Part shown: piece after piece, positions 1-7,552 of the stretch
How positions within the stretch are numbered: position 1 is the first letter of the stretch
Layout of the letters: the number at the start of each line of letters is the position of its first letter
Origin: QPIN01 sp964399475
Lineage (GTDB): Bacteria; Pseudomonadota; Gammaproteobacteria; Methylococcales; Methylomonadaceae
Direction: 5' to 3'
Assembly (NCBI GenBank): GCA_964399475.1
Contig: CAYNRB010000082.1
Span: forward strand, 1-12,558
Length of the DNA: 12,558 nt
Notes under the pieces: model-generated
The model's input: only the letters and a program-made list of their open reading frames with translations
Database searches by the model: none
Told to the model about the DNA's origin: nothing
Program-made: the position numbers and the translations under genes

Positions 1-141
1 CCAGAAGAGGATTTTGTCTTTTACCATAACCCTGCTGAAATGCTTGCCTATGCATTGGAATTAACACCCAATGTCAGATTGCTCCATGATTATGCCCCAA
101 TTCCTCAAAAGGAGTTCATGCTGGTACTCGAGCATGTTTGA
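1..141 (+). CDS. 3' end of an unidentified gene (partial)
   Basis: An open frame enters from the left edge and gives 46 residues before TGA at 139-141. The residues include FYHNPAEMLAYALEL near the start and end in MLVLEHV. I do not recognise the family from this tail. There is no membrane segment in it. The frame is likely real because the next gene starts inside its stop codon region (ATGTTTGA, 8-base overlap), which is the same coupling seen at two other junctions in this window. Its position directly before an amidohydrolase, a PseG-like hydrolase and a deacetylase suggests it belongs to the same sugar-modification cassette, but its function cannot be stated. Confidence 0.6.
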   Translation, partial: PEEDFVFYHNPAEMLAYALELTPNVRLLHDYAPIPQKEFMLVLEHV

Positions 142-937
142 TTGCAATATACATCTGCCTTGTGGTGGAGGCGAGCTTAACACTCGGCTGTGTGATGAGG
201 GGAGTATGGGGGAGCAGGAGTTACTCACATGTTTTGAACAACACCGCACAATTCTGCAAGAGAACATCAATGCAGGAAATTTTATGCTTTTTAATGAAAG
301 TTTATCACCTCGTGAAGCAGCTGGTTTCACTTCAATGGTGCGAAAAACATTCCCGGATGCTCGTTTTACTGCGTTAGGAGCTTTACATAATCCTGAAGAA
401 CCAGAACGGTTGATCGCTTTGAAAAAGGCGGGAATTAATGCTGTCAAGTTTCACTGTTATTTTCAAAAAATAGAAGAAGCTGATTTTCCGAAAGTCATGG
501 AATTAGCACAGGTTGCTGTTGATCTTAACATGCCTATTTTTATTGATACCAGCTATGGTTCTTTAGGGATGTATCGATACGATAATTTAAGGCTGGCAGC
601 ATTTTTATTAGAAGAAATCACTTCGGTGCCTATAGTGCTATTGCATAGCGGTGGAGCAAGAGTGTTGGAGGCCTTTCTACTCGCCGATGCCTGTCCTAAT
701 GTATACCTTGAGACATCCTTTTCACTGCCATATTATTTAGATTCATCGATAGAGCGTGATTTAGCTTTTGCATATAAGAAAATACCCGACAGAGTAATTT
801 ATGGCTCAGATTTTCCTTATGTGGATTTAGATACATCGATGGATTTGTTCTTGAAGTTCACGCAGGACTGGGGGTTTACAGATAATCAAATTGAAGGGTT
901 TTTGAATAGAAATATTAAAAAGGTCTTTAATGACTGA
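134..937 (+). CDS. Amidohydrolase-like TIM-barrel protein (Amidohydro_2 type) with altered metal ligands
   Basis: I choose the ATG at 134, giving 267 residues. It overlaps the upstream stop by 8 bases and places the first strand motif at the N-terminus, where this family has it; an in-frame ATG at 71 would add 21 residues encoded within the upstream gene. Family landmarks in order: DCNIH at residues 3-7 (first strand, normally HxH), VKFH at 104-107, FIDTS at 136-140 (normally a His-containing fifth strand), LLHSGG at 169-174, and YGSDFPY at 223-229 with the eighth-strand Asp226. Length fits the Amidohydro_2 family, whose members hydrolyse or decarboxylate small substrates at a metal centre. 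Two usual His ligands appear as Asn5 and Asp138, so activity or metal use may differ. The end overlaps the PseG-like gene by 8 bases. A role in removing an acyl or amide group from a sugar is inference from neighbours only. Confidence 0.8.
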   Translation: MFDCNIHLPCGGGELNTRLCDEGSMGEQELLTCFEQHRTILQENINAGNFMLFNESLSPREAAGFTSMVRKTFPDARFTALGALHNPEEPERLIALKKAGINAVKFHCYFQKIEEADFPKVMELAQVAVDLNMPIFIDTSYGSLGMYRYDNLRLAAFLLEEITSVPIVLLHSGGARVLEAFLLADACPNVYLETSFSLPYYLDSSIERDLAFAYKKIPDRVIYGSDFPYVDLDTSMDLFLKFTQDWGFTDNQIEGFLNRNIKKVFND

Positions 938-1892
938 TTTAGTTATTCTAGCAGATGGTGGTGGAAAGATTGGGTTTGGACATCTTATGAGATGTAATGC
1001 GATCAAAAATGCATGGAGTGAAGGGACAGCGCGACTGTTGGCTCAAATGGAAGGCGGCGAGCGCGCACCAGATGGATCTGAAAGTTTCGATTGGTTCCAA
1101 AAAGTAGAAAGTCTTAAACAGTATGTGACAATAAATACTGTGCTGTTGGTTGATAGCTACCGACCTGACTCAGATTATTTCCAGATGCTAAAAAACATTT
1201 TCCCATATGTGGCAGTGCTTGATGATTATAATCGAATTATATACCCAGTGGATTTAGTTATATGCCCTGGAGTGTACGGGAGTGAGGTGGATTATAGTAA
1301 TCAATTAGCTAGAACTGTGGGGGGAGCAGACTATGTTGTTCTCCGTTCAGAAATACTTGCTATTAAGAAAGTAGAGATCAGGAAACAACTTGAAACTGTT
1401 TTGATTACTTTAGGTGGATCTCAGCAAAATGAATTACTATTTCAGCAAATGAATGATCTGTTGGAAGAAGCTGGCTATCAGGTTGTTGTTGTAACAGGTA
1501 ATGAGCAGGTTGCAAGGCGTATATCCAGTCGAAACTCACAAGTTTTTGGTAAGTTGAACACAGTGAAAATGGCTAAAATAATGGCATCTGTGGACGCTGC
1601 CATTTCTGCTTCAGGGCAAACGTTGAATGAGCTAGCATGGCTTGGAGTGCCAACTATTGCGATCAAAACGGGGGAAGATCAGAATGGAAACTGGGAATAT
1701 TATAATCGCCATAAATTATCTTTAGCGGCTGTGCTACCAAATACTTATAATCTGGAGTCAACTATAGTTGAAGTATTAAAAAAAGAAACCTTCGATAACA
1801 GAGTGGAAAGATCTGAAAAATTAGAAAAATTATTAACAGATATGGGAGCAATGAATATTTGTTCTTTGATTAAAAAAGAGGGAAAGTTGTAA
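930..1892 (+). CDS. PseG/SpsG-like UDP-sugar hydrolase (GT-B fold)
   Basis: This 320-residue protein resembles PseG, which cleaves UDP from 2,4-diacetamido-2,4,6-trideoxy-altropyranose during pseudaminic acid synthesis; the SpsG and LegG families are related. Visible landmarks: IGFGHLMR at 14-21, where His18 matches the catalytic His of Campylobacter PseG; VDSY at 74-77; LDD at 97-99; LITLGGS at 158-164 at the start of the second Rossmann half; and SGQTLNELAWLGVPTIAI at 228-245 followed by KTGEDQ, the usual uracil/diphosphate-binding region. It starts at ATG 930 inside the end of the amidohydrolase gene (ATGACTGA), with AAAAGG just upstream, and its TAA directly abuts the next ATG. It should act in the cytoplasm. 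The exact substrate (altropyranose, GlcNAc-derived legionaminic precursor, or another sugar) cannot be told from sequence. No pseB, pseC, pseH, pseI or pseF homologue lies in the window. Confidence 0.85.
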   Translation: MTDLVILADGGGKIGFGHLMRCNAIKNAWSEGTARLLAQMEGGERAPDGSESFDWFQKVESLKQYVTINTVLLVDSYRPDSDYFQMLKNIFPYVAVLDDYNRIIYPVDLVICPGVYGSEVDYSNQLARTVGGADYVVLRSEILAIKKVEIRKQLETVLITLGGSQQNELLFQQMNDLLEEAGYQVVVVTGNEQVARRISSRNSQVFGKLNTVKMAKIMASVDAAISASGQTLNELAWLGVPTIAIKTGEDQNGNWEYYNRHKLSLAAVLPNTYNLESTIVEVLKKETFDNRVERSEKLEKLLTDMGAMNICSLIKKEGKL

Positions 1893-2561
1893 ATGAGTAA
1901 AGTGATTTTGGTAATAGCAGCACATTCTGATGATGAAGCTTTAGGCTGTGCAGGAACAATGGCAAAGCATGTTGCTTCTGGCGATAGTGTGCATGTATTG
2001 TTTATGACAGATGGTGTCGGTTCTCGTTCTGTTGAGAGTAATGAAGCAAGTCAACGACAAACAGCATCCCAAAAAGCGGCTGAAATTTTGCAGGTGTCTT
2101 CTATTCAAAATCTAGACTTTCCAGATAATAAAATGGATTCAGTGCCTTTATTAGGTGTAACGCAAGCAATAGAAAAAGTAATAACAGAAATACAGCCTGA
2201 AATTATTTATACACACCATATTGGCGATTTAAATATAGACCACCAAATAACCCATAAAGCCGTTATGACCGCTTGCCGCCCTCAGCCTGGTTTTTGTGTA
2301 AAAGAAATTTATGCTTTTGAGGTGTTATCAAGCACAGAATGGCAAACACCTAGCTTGATGCCTTTTACTCCCAATGTGTTTGTAGATATTACAGAGCACA
2401 TAGAAATGAAGGAAAAAGTACTTGAAGCTTATGCTGATGAAATGCGTGCACCACCACATAGTAGAAGTATTGATAATGCAATTAATCTTGCTAAAGTTAG
2501 AGGGAATTCGATTGGCGCGGAATATGCTGAGGCTTATGAACTAGTTAGGCTTTTAAAATGA
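1893..2561 (+). CDS. PIG-L/LmbE-family N-deacetylase
   Basis: A 222-residue protein of the zinc-dependent PIG-L (LmbE) family, which removes acetyl groups from amino-sugar derivatives. The metal site is clear: AHSDDE at 10-15 (family AHPDDE, with Ser for Pro; His11 and Asp14 are expected ligands, Asp13 the general base) and THHIGDLNIDHQITH at 107-121 with the third ligand His. An Arg-rich loop, MRAPPHSRS, lies near the C-terminus as in other members. It has no signal peptide and should be cytoplasmic. The ATG at 1893 follows the upstream TAA without a gap and is preceded by GAGGGAAAG as ribosome binding site. The context beside a PseG-like hydrolase suggests a sugar or nonulosonate-precursor substrate, so the final sugar may carry a free amine that is later re-acylated. 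This is inference. Confidence 0.88.
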   Translation: MSKVILVIAAHSDDEALGCAGTMAKHVASGDSVHVLFMTDGVGSRSVESNEASQRQTASQKAAEILQVSSIQNLDFPDNKMDSVPLLGVTQAIEKVITEIQPEIIYTHHIGDLNIDHQITHKAVMTACRPQPGFCVKEIYAFEVLSSTEWQTPSLMPFTPNVFVDITEHIEMKEKVLEAYADEMRAPPHSRSIDNAINLAKVRGNSIGAEYAEAYELVRLLK

Positions 2562-2603
2562 CTTGTTATAGAATTTTTTTGAGGACTAGATAAGGAATTA
2601 TAA

Positions 2604-4256
2604 ATGTCGAAAAAGCAAGAGCTACTAGATAAACATATAATAAAAAATACAATTTATTTGCCAGGGTCAACTTATTGTATGTTTGATCTTTGGGTTGACA
2701 TTGCCATTTCCTTAAATAAAAGATTTAATTTCGATCCGGTCTATTTTTTTTATTGGAATGATGAGAAATTCAAAGAAAATCACTTAAAGCTGAACGATGT
2801 GGGTTTTAATGTTTTTTTTCAAAATCATATGGATGCATGGAAAGGGAAAAATTATTATAGGGCAAAAAAGACAAATGTATTAGATCAAGATAAATTAGAT
2901 TTTTTTGCACCATTTGAACTTAAGGCGTTAAAGATGATGGATAGAATTGATCCTTTGGGGGAGCGCTTTCCATTCACTCATAGGCAATATTTTTTCCGAG
3001 ACTTGCTGCTGCACTGGTTAGATATAGTGGATGAACTTTTAATTAAGGTGGTTATTTCACCGTCTATCCCACATCAAGTGTATGATTATGTTCTCTATGC
3101 TGTTTGTCAATACAAAGAAATTGAGTTTATAACGTTTCAGCACACCCCATTTATAGATGCATCGTTAATAATTGGTAATATAGACGGTTTGCCTAGTTGT
3201 TATGATTATGAGCTGGGTTCTTCAGCTGAAGTCAAACAGTACGGTTTTATAGATGAATATTGTGAAAGAGTCGCTGGAGATAAGAAACTCTTTAAAGTGG
3301 ATTATATGGAGGCACAAAAAGAAAAGGAATTAGAAAGTACCCTTTATGGATTTATCAAAAAGACGTGTAATAAATTTATTGTTGAACGCAGATTGTTGAA
3401 CTTTATGAAGAAAGTCTATTCTAGAGTTTGGGTGGAAAGGGAGTATAACTTGATTCCAAAATTTATCATTGGATTTTTTGTAAGGTTATTTGGATCAAAA
3501 TGGTCGTATTGGGTTGAAAAGGGGAAAATGCCGGATGATTCAAACTATTCCCGGATTGCGCTGTTAAGTCTACAACTAAAGATGAAGCAGTATGTTAAAA
3601 AAACAAGAAATCAGTATGTGAAATCATCTGATAAACAGCCTATATTAGATGATTATGTATTGTTTGCATTGCATTATCAGCCAGAGGAAACAACCAGTCC
3701 AACTGGGGGGGTCTATGTAGATCAATTACTGGCAATAGAGATGTTAGATAGATTTCTTCCCTCAGGTATCACTATTTTTGTAAAGGAACATACTTCTCAA
3801 TTTTATACCGTGCTAGAGGCTTCGCAGGGAAGAACAGATGTGTTTTATCAGCGGTTAGAATCATTTTCTGATAGGGTCGTAACGGTTGATCATAATATTA
3901 ACTCTTTTGATTTAATCGATGACTCAATTTGTGTTGTAACTGTTTCTGGGACTATAGGCTTTGAATCGATTTTAAGGGGAAGGCCAGTTCTGACTTTTGG
4001 TCGCACTTGGTATGAGTATATGTTTGGTGTTAACAGGGTACGAAATTACGAAGATCTTGAAAGTGCATGGCAATTTATTCAGTCTGAAGATTTATCTGAT
4101 ATTAGAAAATCCGCTAGTGAGTATTTAAAATTCTTAAGCCGTGATATGGTTTTGGCCATACACTGCGGCTCTTATTTGAAAAGGTCTTCAAGAAGCTACC
4201 AAGAATCAACAAAAAATATAACACAAGGTATTCAGCGTTACTTGAATTCAGAGTGA
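2604..4256 (+). CDS. KpsS/KpsC-like capsular polysaccharide transferase
   Basis: This 550-residue protein has the C-terminal hallmarks of the capsule-synthesis transferase family (PF05159 type, GT-B fold). HYQPEETTSPTGG begins at residue 357 and contains the QP motif. KEH at 394-396 matches the basic His motif (often KxHP). VSGTIGFESILRGRP at 447-461, followed by VLTFG, is the typical donor-side loop. The first 300 residues are less recognisable; FQHTPF lies in this part, and a hydrophobic stretch near 283-300 may contact membrane. Family members add Kdo or related sugars to capsule precursors. Next to a PseG-like gene, transfer of a nonulosonate-like sugar is plausible but not shown. Start: ATG 2604 with AAGGA at 2592-2596. 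It is 42 bases from the deacetylase gene, so probably the same transcript. The coding sequence contains a G7 and two T8 tracts. Confidence 0.78.
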   Translation: MSKKQELLDKHIIKNTIYLPGSTYCMFDLWVDIAISLNKRFNFDPVYFFYWNDEKFKENHLKLNDVGFNVFFQNHMDAWKGKNYYRAKKTNVLDQDKLDFFAPFELKALKMMDRIDPLGERFPFTHRQYFFRDLLLHWLDIVDELLIKVVISPSIPHQVYDYVLYAVCQYKEIEFITFQHTPFIDASLIIGNIDGLPSCYDYELGSSAEVKQYGFIDEYCERVAGDKKLFKVDYMEAQKEKELESTLYGFIKKTCNKFIVERRLLNFMKKVYSRVWVEREYNLIPKFIIGFFVRLFGSKWSYWVEKGKMPDDSNYSRIALLSLQLKMKQYVKKTRNQYVKSSDKQPILDDYVLFALHYQPEETTSPTGGVYVDQLLAIEMLDRFLPSGITIFVKEHTSQFYTVLEASQGRTDVFYQRLESFSDRVVTVDHNINSFDLIDDSICVVTVSGTIGFESILRGRPVLTFGRTWYEYMFGVNRVRNYEDLESAWQFIQSEDLSDIRKSASEYLKFLSRDMVLAIHCGSYLKRSSRSYQESTKNITQGIQRYLNSE

Positions 4257-4468
4257 TTTTGATTGTGTGGAGAATGCCTAGTAATTTCATGACATTAGTT
4301 CAAAGTAGGTTTGTTGTGAAAATAAAAACTATCCCTGACTTTGATAAAGTTGTTTGAGTATTTAAAGGATAGTGAGGAAAATAAATTCTAGTTATTTGAA
4401 GCTAATTTAATTGTACTAGGATGGAAAGTATATTTTCCAAATAAGCTACTTGTAGGAGTGGATGAAAT
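4257..4468 (+). other. Intergenic spacer, 212 bases, no gene seen
   Basis: This spacer is AT-rich and has stops in all frames. It holds a small inverted repeat, TGGAAA/TTTCCA, at 4422-4427 and 4434-4439 with a 6-base loop. A weak promoter-like pair is TTGAAG at 4396-4401 with TAGGAT at 4417-4422, but its 15-base spacing is poor. I see no T-run terminator. TAGGAG just before the next ATG serves as ribosome binding site. The break in gene spacing here may mark a junction between the left sugar-modification cassette and the glycosyltransferase block. Confidence 0.4.
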
Positions 4469-5440
4469 ATGAAAAGCAGCCCTTTGGTTAGTGTCGTAAT
4501 TCCTAGTTATAATCATGAAAATTTTGTAAAAGAGTCAATCCAGAGTGTGATTGATCAAACTTATCAGAATATAGAGCTCATAATTATTGACGATGGTTCA
4601 CCAGACATGTCAGTTAAAGAAATAAAAGATATGTTTGATAGCTGTAAAAAACGTTTTGTTAGATTTGAGTTTCGGCATCGATGTAATAAAGGGTTGACTG
4701 CAACCTTGAATGAAGCATTAGAATGGTGTCAAGGTGAATATTTTAGTACTACAGCCTCTGATGATGTATTAGTAAATAATAAGTTTGAGATTTTAGTTAA
4801 GTTGTTTAGTGAGTTAGATGAGAGTTATGCTGTTGTTTTTGGTGATGCTGAGTTTATAGATGAAAACAGCGACTTAATTAGATTAAATAACAATGGCGAG
4901 CCTGTTATTCATGAGCGAGAAGAAACTTTTAGTACATTCTTAGACTTTTATGCAAATGATAATAGTTTTGATTATAGGGATCAAAGCTTCGGTAGTTATA
5001 AAACCCTTTTGGAGGGTAATTATTTACCAGCCATGTCATTTTTAGTAAAAACAAAGATAATTAAAGATGTTGGTGCATGGACTAATGGAAATACGTTAGA
5101 AGATTGGGAATTATGGTTGAAAATATCAAAAAATCATAAGTTTTTTTATGTCGATGTGCCAGTGGCACTCTATCGCTGGCATAGTAGTAATTCAGTTAAC
5201 TTAAGAAGCCAGAAACTGCACTATGATACGCTTAGATTGTTAAAAAAAGAGAAAAAATATGCACTTCAGAATAATTACGAAAAGATATATTATCAAGCTT
5301 TTGTCAAAAATATTTTAGAACGGCGGCTCTATAGTAAAAAAGACTTTTGTACGGAAGTATTAAAGAATGTATATGATTATAAATTTATTCTTTTAGTCAT
5401 GCAGCGATGGATATTGTCAATTTTAAGAAATCACAAATAA
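4469..5440 (+). CDS. GT2 family glycosyltransferase
   Basis: A 323-residue GT-A glycosyltransferase of family GT2. SVVIPSYNHENFV near the N-terminus is the family opening strand and loop. IDDGSPD at 40-46 binds the nucleotide, TASDD at 95-99 supplies the metal-binding DxD-type acid pair, and EDWELWL starting at Glu211 contains the usual acidic catalytic-base region. RWHSSNSVN after it is the common RxH motif near the acceptor site. No transmembrane segment is evident; the basic, hydrophobic C-terminus (LLVMQRWILSILRNHK) may bind the inner membrane face. It probably adds one sugar to the lipid-linked repeat unit in the cytoplasm. Donor and linkage cannot be predicted. Start ATG 4469 follows TAGGAGTGG. 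It differs from the next two GT2 genes in lacking the DQDD form of the metal motif. Confidence 0.87.
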   Translation: MKSSPLVSVVIPSYNHENFVKESIQSVIDQTYQNIELIIIDDGSPDMSVKEIKDMFDSCKKRFVRFEFRHRCNKGLTATLNEALEWCQGEYFSTTASDDVLVNNKFEILVKLFSELDESYAVVFGDAEFIDENSDLIRLNNNGEPVIHEREETFSTFLDFYANDNSFDYRDQSFGSYKTLLEGNYLPAMSFLVKTKIIKDVGAWTNGNTLEDWELWLKISKNHKFFYVDVPVALYRWHSSNSVNLRSQKLHYDTLRLLKKEKKYALQNNYEKIYYQAFVKNILERRLYSKKDFCTEVLKNVYDYKFILLVMQRWILSILRNHK

Positions 5441-5552
5441 TTATATTCAGCTAATGATATTATTATGGAACGATGATAACTTTTTTGAGTGTGTATTCTT
5501 ACTGTGAAGAAGAATAGCAATATCAGTAAGATAAAAACATAGAGGAAAACTT
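5441..5552 (+). promoter_or_regulatory. Spacer with two mutually exclusive hairpins before a GT2 gene
   Basis: TATTCTT at 5494-5500 pairs with AAGAATA at 5510-5516 (9-base loop). CTTACTG at 5498-5504 pairs with CAGTAAG at 5524-5530. The two stems share bases 5498-5500 and overlap in space, so they cannot form together. The second stem ends about 10 bases before the AGAGGA ribosome binding site at 5541-5546. Neither has a T-run. A regulatory role is speculative; in AT-rich DNA 7-base stems can arise by chance. Confidence 0.25.
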
Positions 5553-6503
5553 GTGACAATCCCCTTAATCTCAATAGCGATGGCAACCTTTAATGGTGAG
5601 CGCTATCTAAGAAAACAGTTAGAATCAATTTATGGACAAACATATTCTAATATTGAAGTTATTGTTACGGATGATGCATCCTCTGATACTACGCAGGATA
5701 TCTTGGATGAATATAAAATCTCGCACGGACTGCGCTATTATATTAACGAAACAAACATTGGTTTTAAGAAGAATTTTGAAAAGGCAGTTAGTTATTGTGT
5801 CGGCGAATATATTGCTTTTGCTGATCAAGATGATATCTGGCTTTCCCAAAAACTACAGGTTTTAATTGATAATATAGGAACTAATGATTTAGTTTGTTCG
5901 AATGCATCATTAATTGATGAAAATGATCAAGTATTGTGTGAGTCGCTGATGGAAAAAATTAAGCTAAAAATATGTAAAAAGGAAGATATGTTTGCTTATT
6001 TTATGTTCCGTAATTTTGTGACTGGCTGTACGACATTAGTTAGAAAAAGTCTTATAGAAAAATATTCCCCAAGTCCAGACACAGAAAAATATCATGATTG
6101 GTGGTTTGCAATTTGTGCGAGTAAGAATAATGGCATAAATTATGTAGTTGAGCCTTTAGTCCTATATCGACAACATATAGGACAAGATACTGGTGCAGGA
6201 ATTATTAATAAGAATAAGATGGTTGACATGTTCTCAAGAGTGTCACGTAGATTGGTCGGAATAAAAACTGAGCGTGTTGAATATGCGGAACTGCAAATGA
6301 AACGGCTTCAAGGCTTTCTTAATGAAGGGTTGTTTGATAAAAGTGATAGAGCAGTAATTAAAGATGCATACAATTATTATGATAGTTATTGTCGTTCATT
6401 TTTCCACCCGAAATCATTTTTTATAGGAATCAAATACTCACACTTATTTTATAAAAACAACTATTTTTATTATCATAATTATATCTCAGATGTTATAGGG
6501 TAA
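5553..6503 (+). CDS. GT2 glycosyltransferase, rhamnosyltransferase-like
   Basis: A 316-residue GT2 enzyme starting at GTG 5553, supported by AGAGGA at 5541-5546 and by the family motif ISIAMATFNGERYL beginning a few residues in. TDDASSD at 39-45 is the nucleotide-binding loop, ADQDDIW at 90-96 the metal-binding motif, HDWW at 181-184 the later conserved acid region, and LYRQH the acceptor-side motif. The DQDDIW/HDWW combination is typical of the GT2 branch that includes many O-antigen rhamnosyltransferases, but the donor cannot be assigned, and no rml genes for dTDP-rhamnose are in the window. Aromatic residues are frequent at the C-terminus (FYKNNYFYYHNYI). It is related in motif pattern to the next gene, and the two may have arisen by an old duplication or be two enzymes with similar donors. 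Confidence 0.86.
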   Translation: MTIPLISIAMATFNGERYLRKQLESIYGQTYSNIEVIVTDDASSDTTQDILDEYKISHGLRYYINETNIGFKKNFEKAVSYCVGEYIAFADQDDIWLSQKLQVLIDNIGTNDLVCSNASLIDENDQVLCESLMEKIKLKICKKEDMFAYFMFRNFVTGCTTLVRKSLIEKYSPSPDTEKYHDWWFAICASKNNGINYVVEPLVLYRQHIGQDTGAGIINKNKMVDMFSRVSRRLVGIKTERVEYAELQMKRLQGFLNEGLFDKSDRAVIKDAYNYYDSYCRSFFHPKSFFIGIKYSHLFYKNNYFYYHNYISDVIG

Positions 6504-6603
6504 TAGGTTCTTTTGTTTGAAATGAATTATGGTGAAGAAGCAAGGGTACTAATGAGCGACTTTAGCCAAGCCCAAAAATTTATAATATTGTCATGGGGTT
6601 GTA

Positions 6604-7527
6604 ATGTCTGAAATAAATGAAAAATACGTTAATATTCTCATGTCTACCTATAATGGTGAAGACTTTATTCTAGAGCAATTAAATAGTCTGTATTCACAAA
6701 CATATCCCTTTATTAGAATATATGTCAGAGATGATGGATCGTCAGATTCGACATATAAAATATTATCCGATGAGCAGTCTAAAGGTAGAATCATCTTGTT
6801 TCCGCAAGGGGATAACTTGGGTCCAGCAAACAGCTTTTTTAAACTATTGGACAGTTCTGAGAATGCTGATTTTTTTGCATTTTGTGATCAGGATGATTTG
6901 TGGAATGTCGACAAGGTAGAGCGGGCGGTTGCAACAATACGCGAAATAGCAGAGGATGAGCCAGCTATGTATTTTTCGAGTGTAGAGTGTGTAGATGAAA
7001 AAAATAAACTTATCAAGTTAATAGCGCCTTCAAAAGATATTGGATTCGGTAACGCACTTGTTGAAAATATAGCTATCGGCTGTACTATGGTATTGAATAA
7101 ATCTGCAAGAGTTCTTATAGCTAAAGATCCCCCATCAAATTGTCTTATGCATGATTCTTGGTGTTATTTGGTTGTGAGTTGTTTTGGTATTGTCTTGTAC
7201 GATCCGCTTCCTAGTATGAGATATCGCCAGCATTCAAATAATGTTTTTGGAGCCCCAAGTTCAGCAATAGATAGTCTTGTAAGAAGAATTAAACGTTTTA
7301 GCTTTTCTCAATATGGCGTATTCAGGTTTGGAGATCAAGCAGCTATCATGTCTAGTATCTATGGCAATGATATTCCAGATAAACAGAAAGCTATACTTAA
7401 CTTAATTGTGACAGGTAAATACTCAATTTTTCATCGTCTACGATTAGCTATGTCTAAACATATTTGGCGTCAGAATATTATTGATAATTTTATTTTAAGA
7501 ATACTTATTTTAGTAAACCGTTATTAA
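6604..7527 (+). CDS. GT2 glycosyltransferase, rhamnosyltransferase-like
   Basis: A 307-residue GT2 enzyme. VNILMSTYNGEDFI is the opening motif, RDDGSSD at 42-48 the nucleotide-binding loop, CDQDDLW at 94-100 the metal site, MHDSW around residues 182-186 the conserved acid region, and RYRQH the acceptor-side motif. It has the same motif order as the gene at 5553-6503, so it belongs to the same GT2 branch (many rhamnosyltransferases, others known). It should act on the cytoplasmic face on a lipid-linked oligosaccharide. ATG 6604 is preceded by only a weak GGGG ribosome binding site at 6595-6598, so its translation may be modest. A 100-base spacer separates it from the previous gene, and 25 bases separate it from the following SDR gene, which suggests co-transcription. 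Confidence 0.86.
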   Translation: MSEINEKYVNILMSTYNGEDFILEQLNSLYSQTYPFIRIYVRDDGSSDSTYKILSDEQSKGRIILFPQGDNLGPANSFFKLLDSSENADFFAFCDQDDLWNVDKVERAVATIREIAEDEPAMYFSSVECVDEKNKLIKLIAPSKDIGFGNALVENIAIGCTMVLNKSARVLIAKDPPSNCLMHDSWCYLVVSCFGIVLYDPLPSMRYRQHSNNVFGAPSSAIDSLVRRIKRFSFSQYGVFRFGDQAAIMSSIYGNDIPDKQKAILNLIVTGKYSIFHRLRLAMSKHIWRQNIIDNFILRILILVNRY

Positions 7528-7552
7528 TGTCTTATTATTTGGATATGAGATT

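Noticed and set aside
71..133. Longer N-terminus for the amidohydrolase from ATG 71
   Set aside because: The extra 21 residues are encoded inside the upstream gene, contain no family motif, and would place the first-strand motif abnormally far in. ATG 134 gives the 8-base overlap seen at other junctions.
61..447. Minus-strand frames opposite the amidohydrolase and other genes
   Set aside because: They are shadows of well-supported plus-strand genes and lack any family motif.
6522..6611. 29-codon frame overlapping the start of the third GT2 gene, considered as a leader peptide
   Set aside because: No ribosome binding site and no composition or motif that supports translation. Short frames like this are common by chance.
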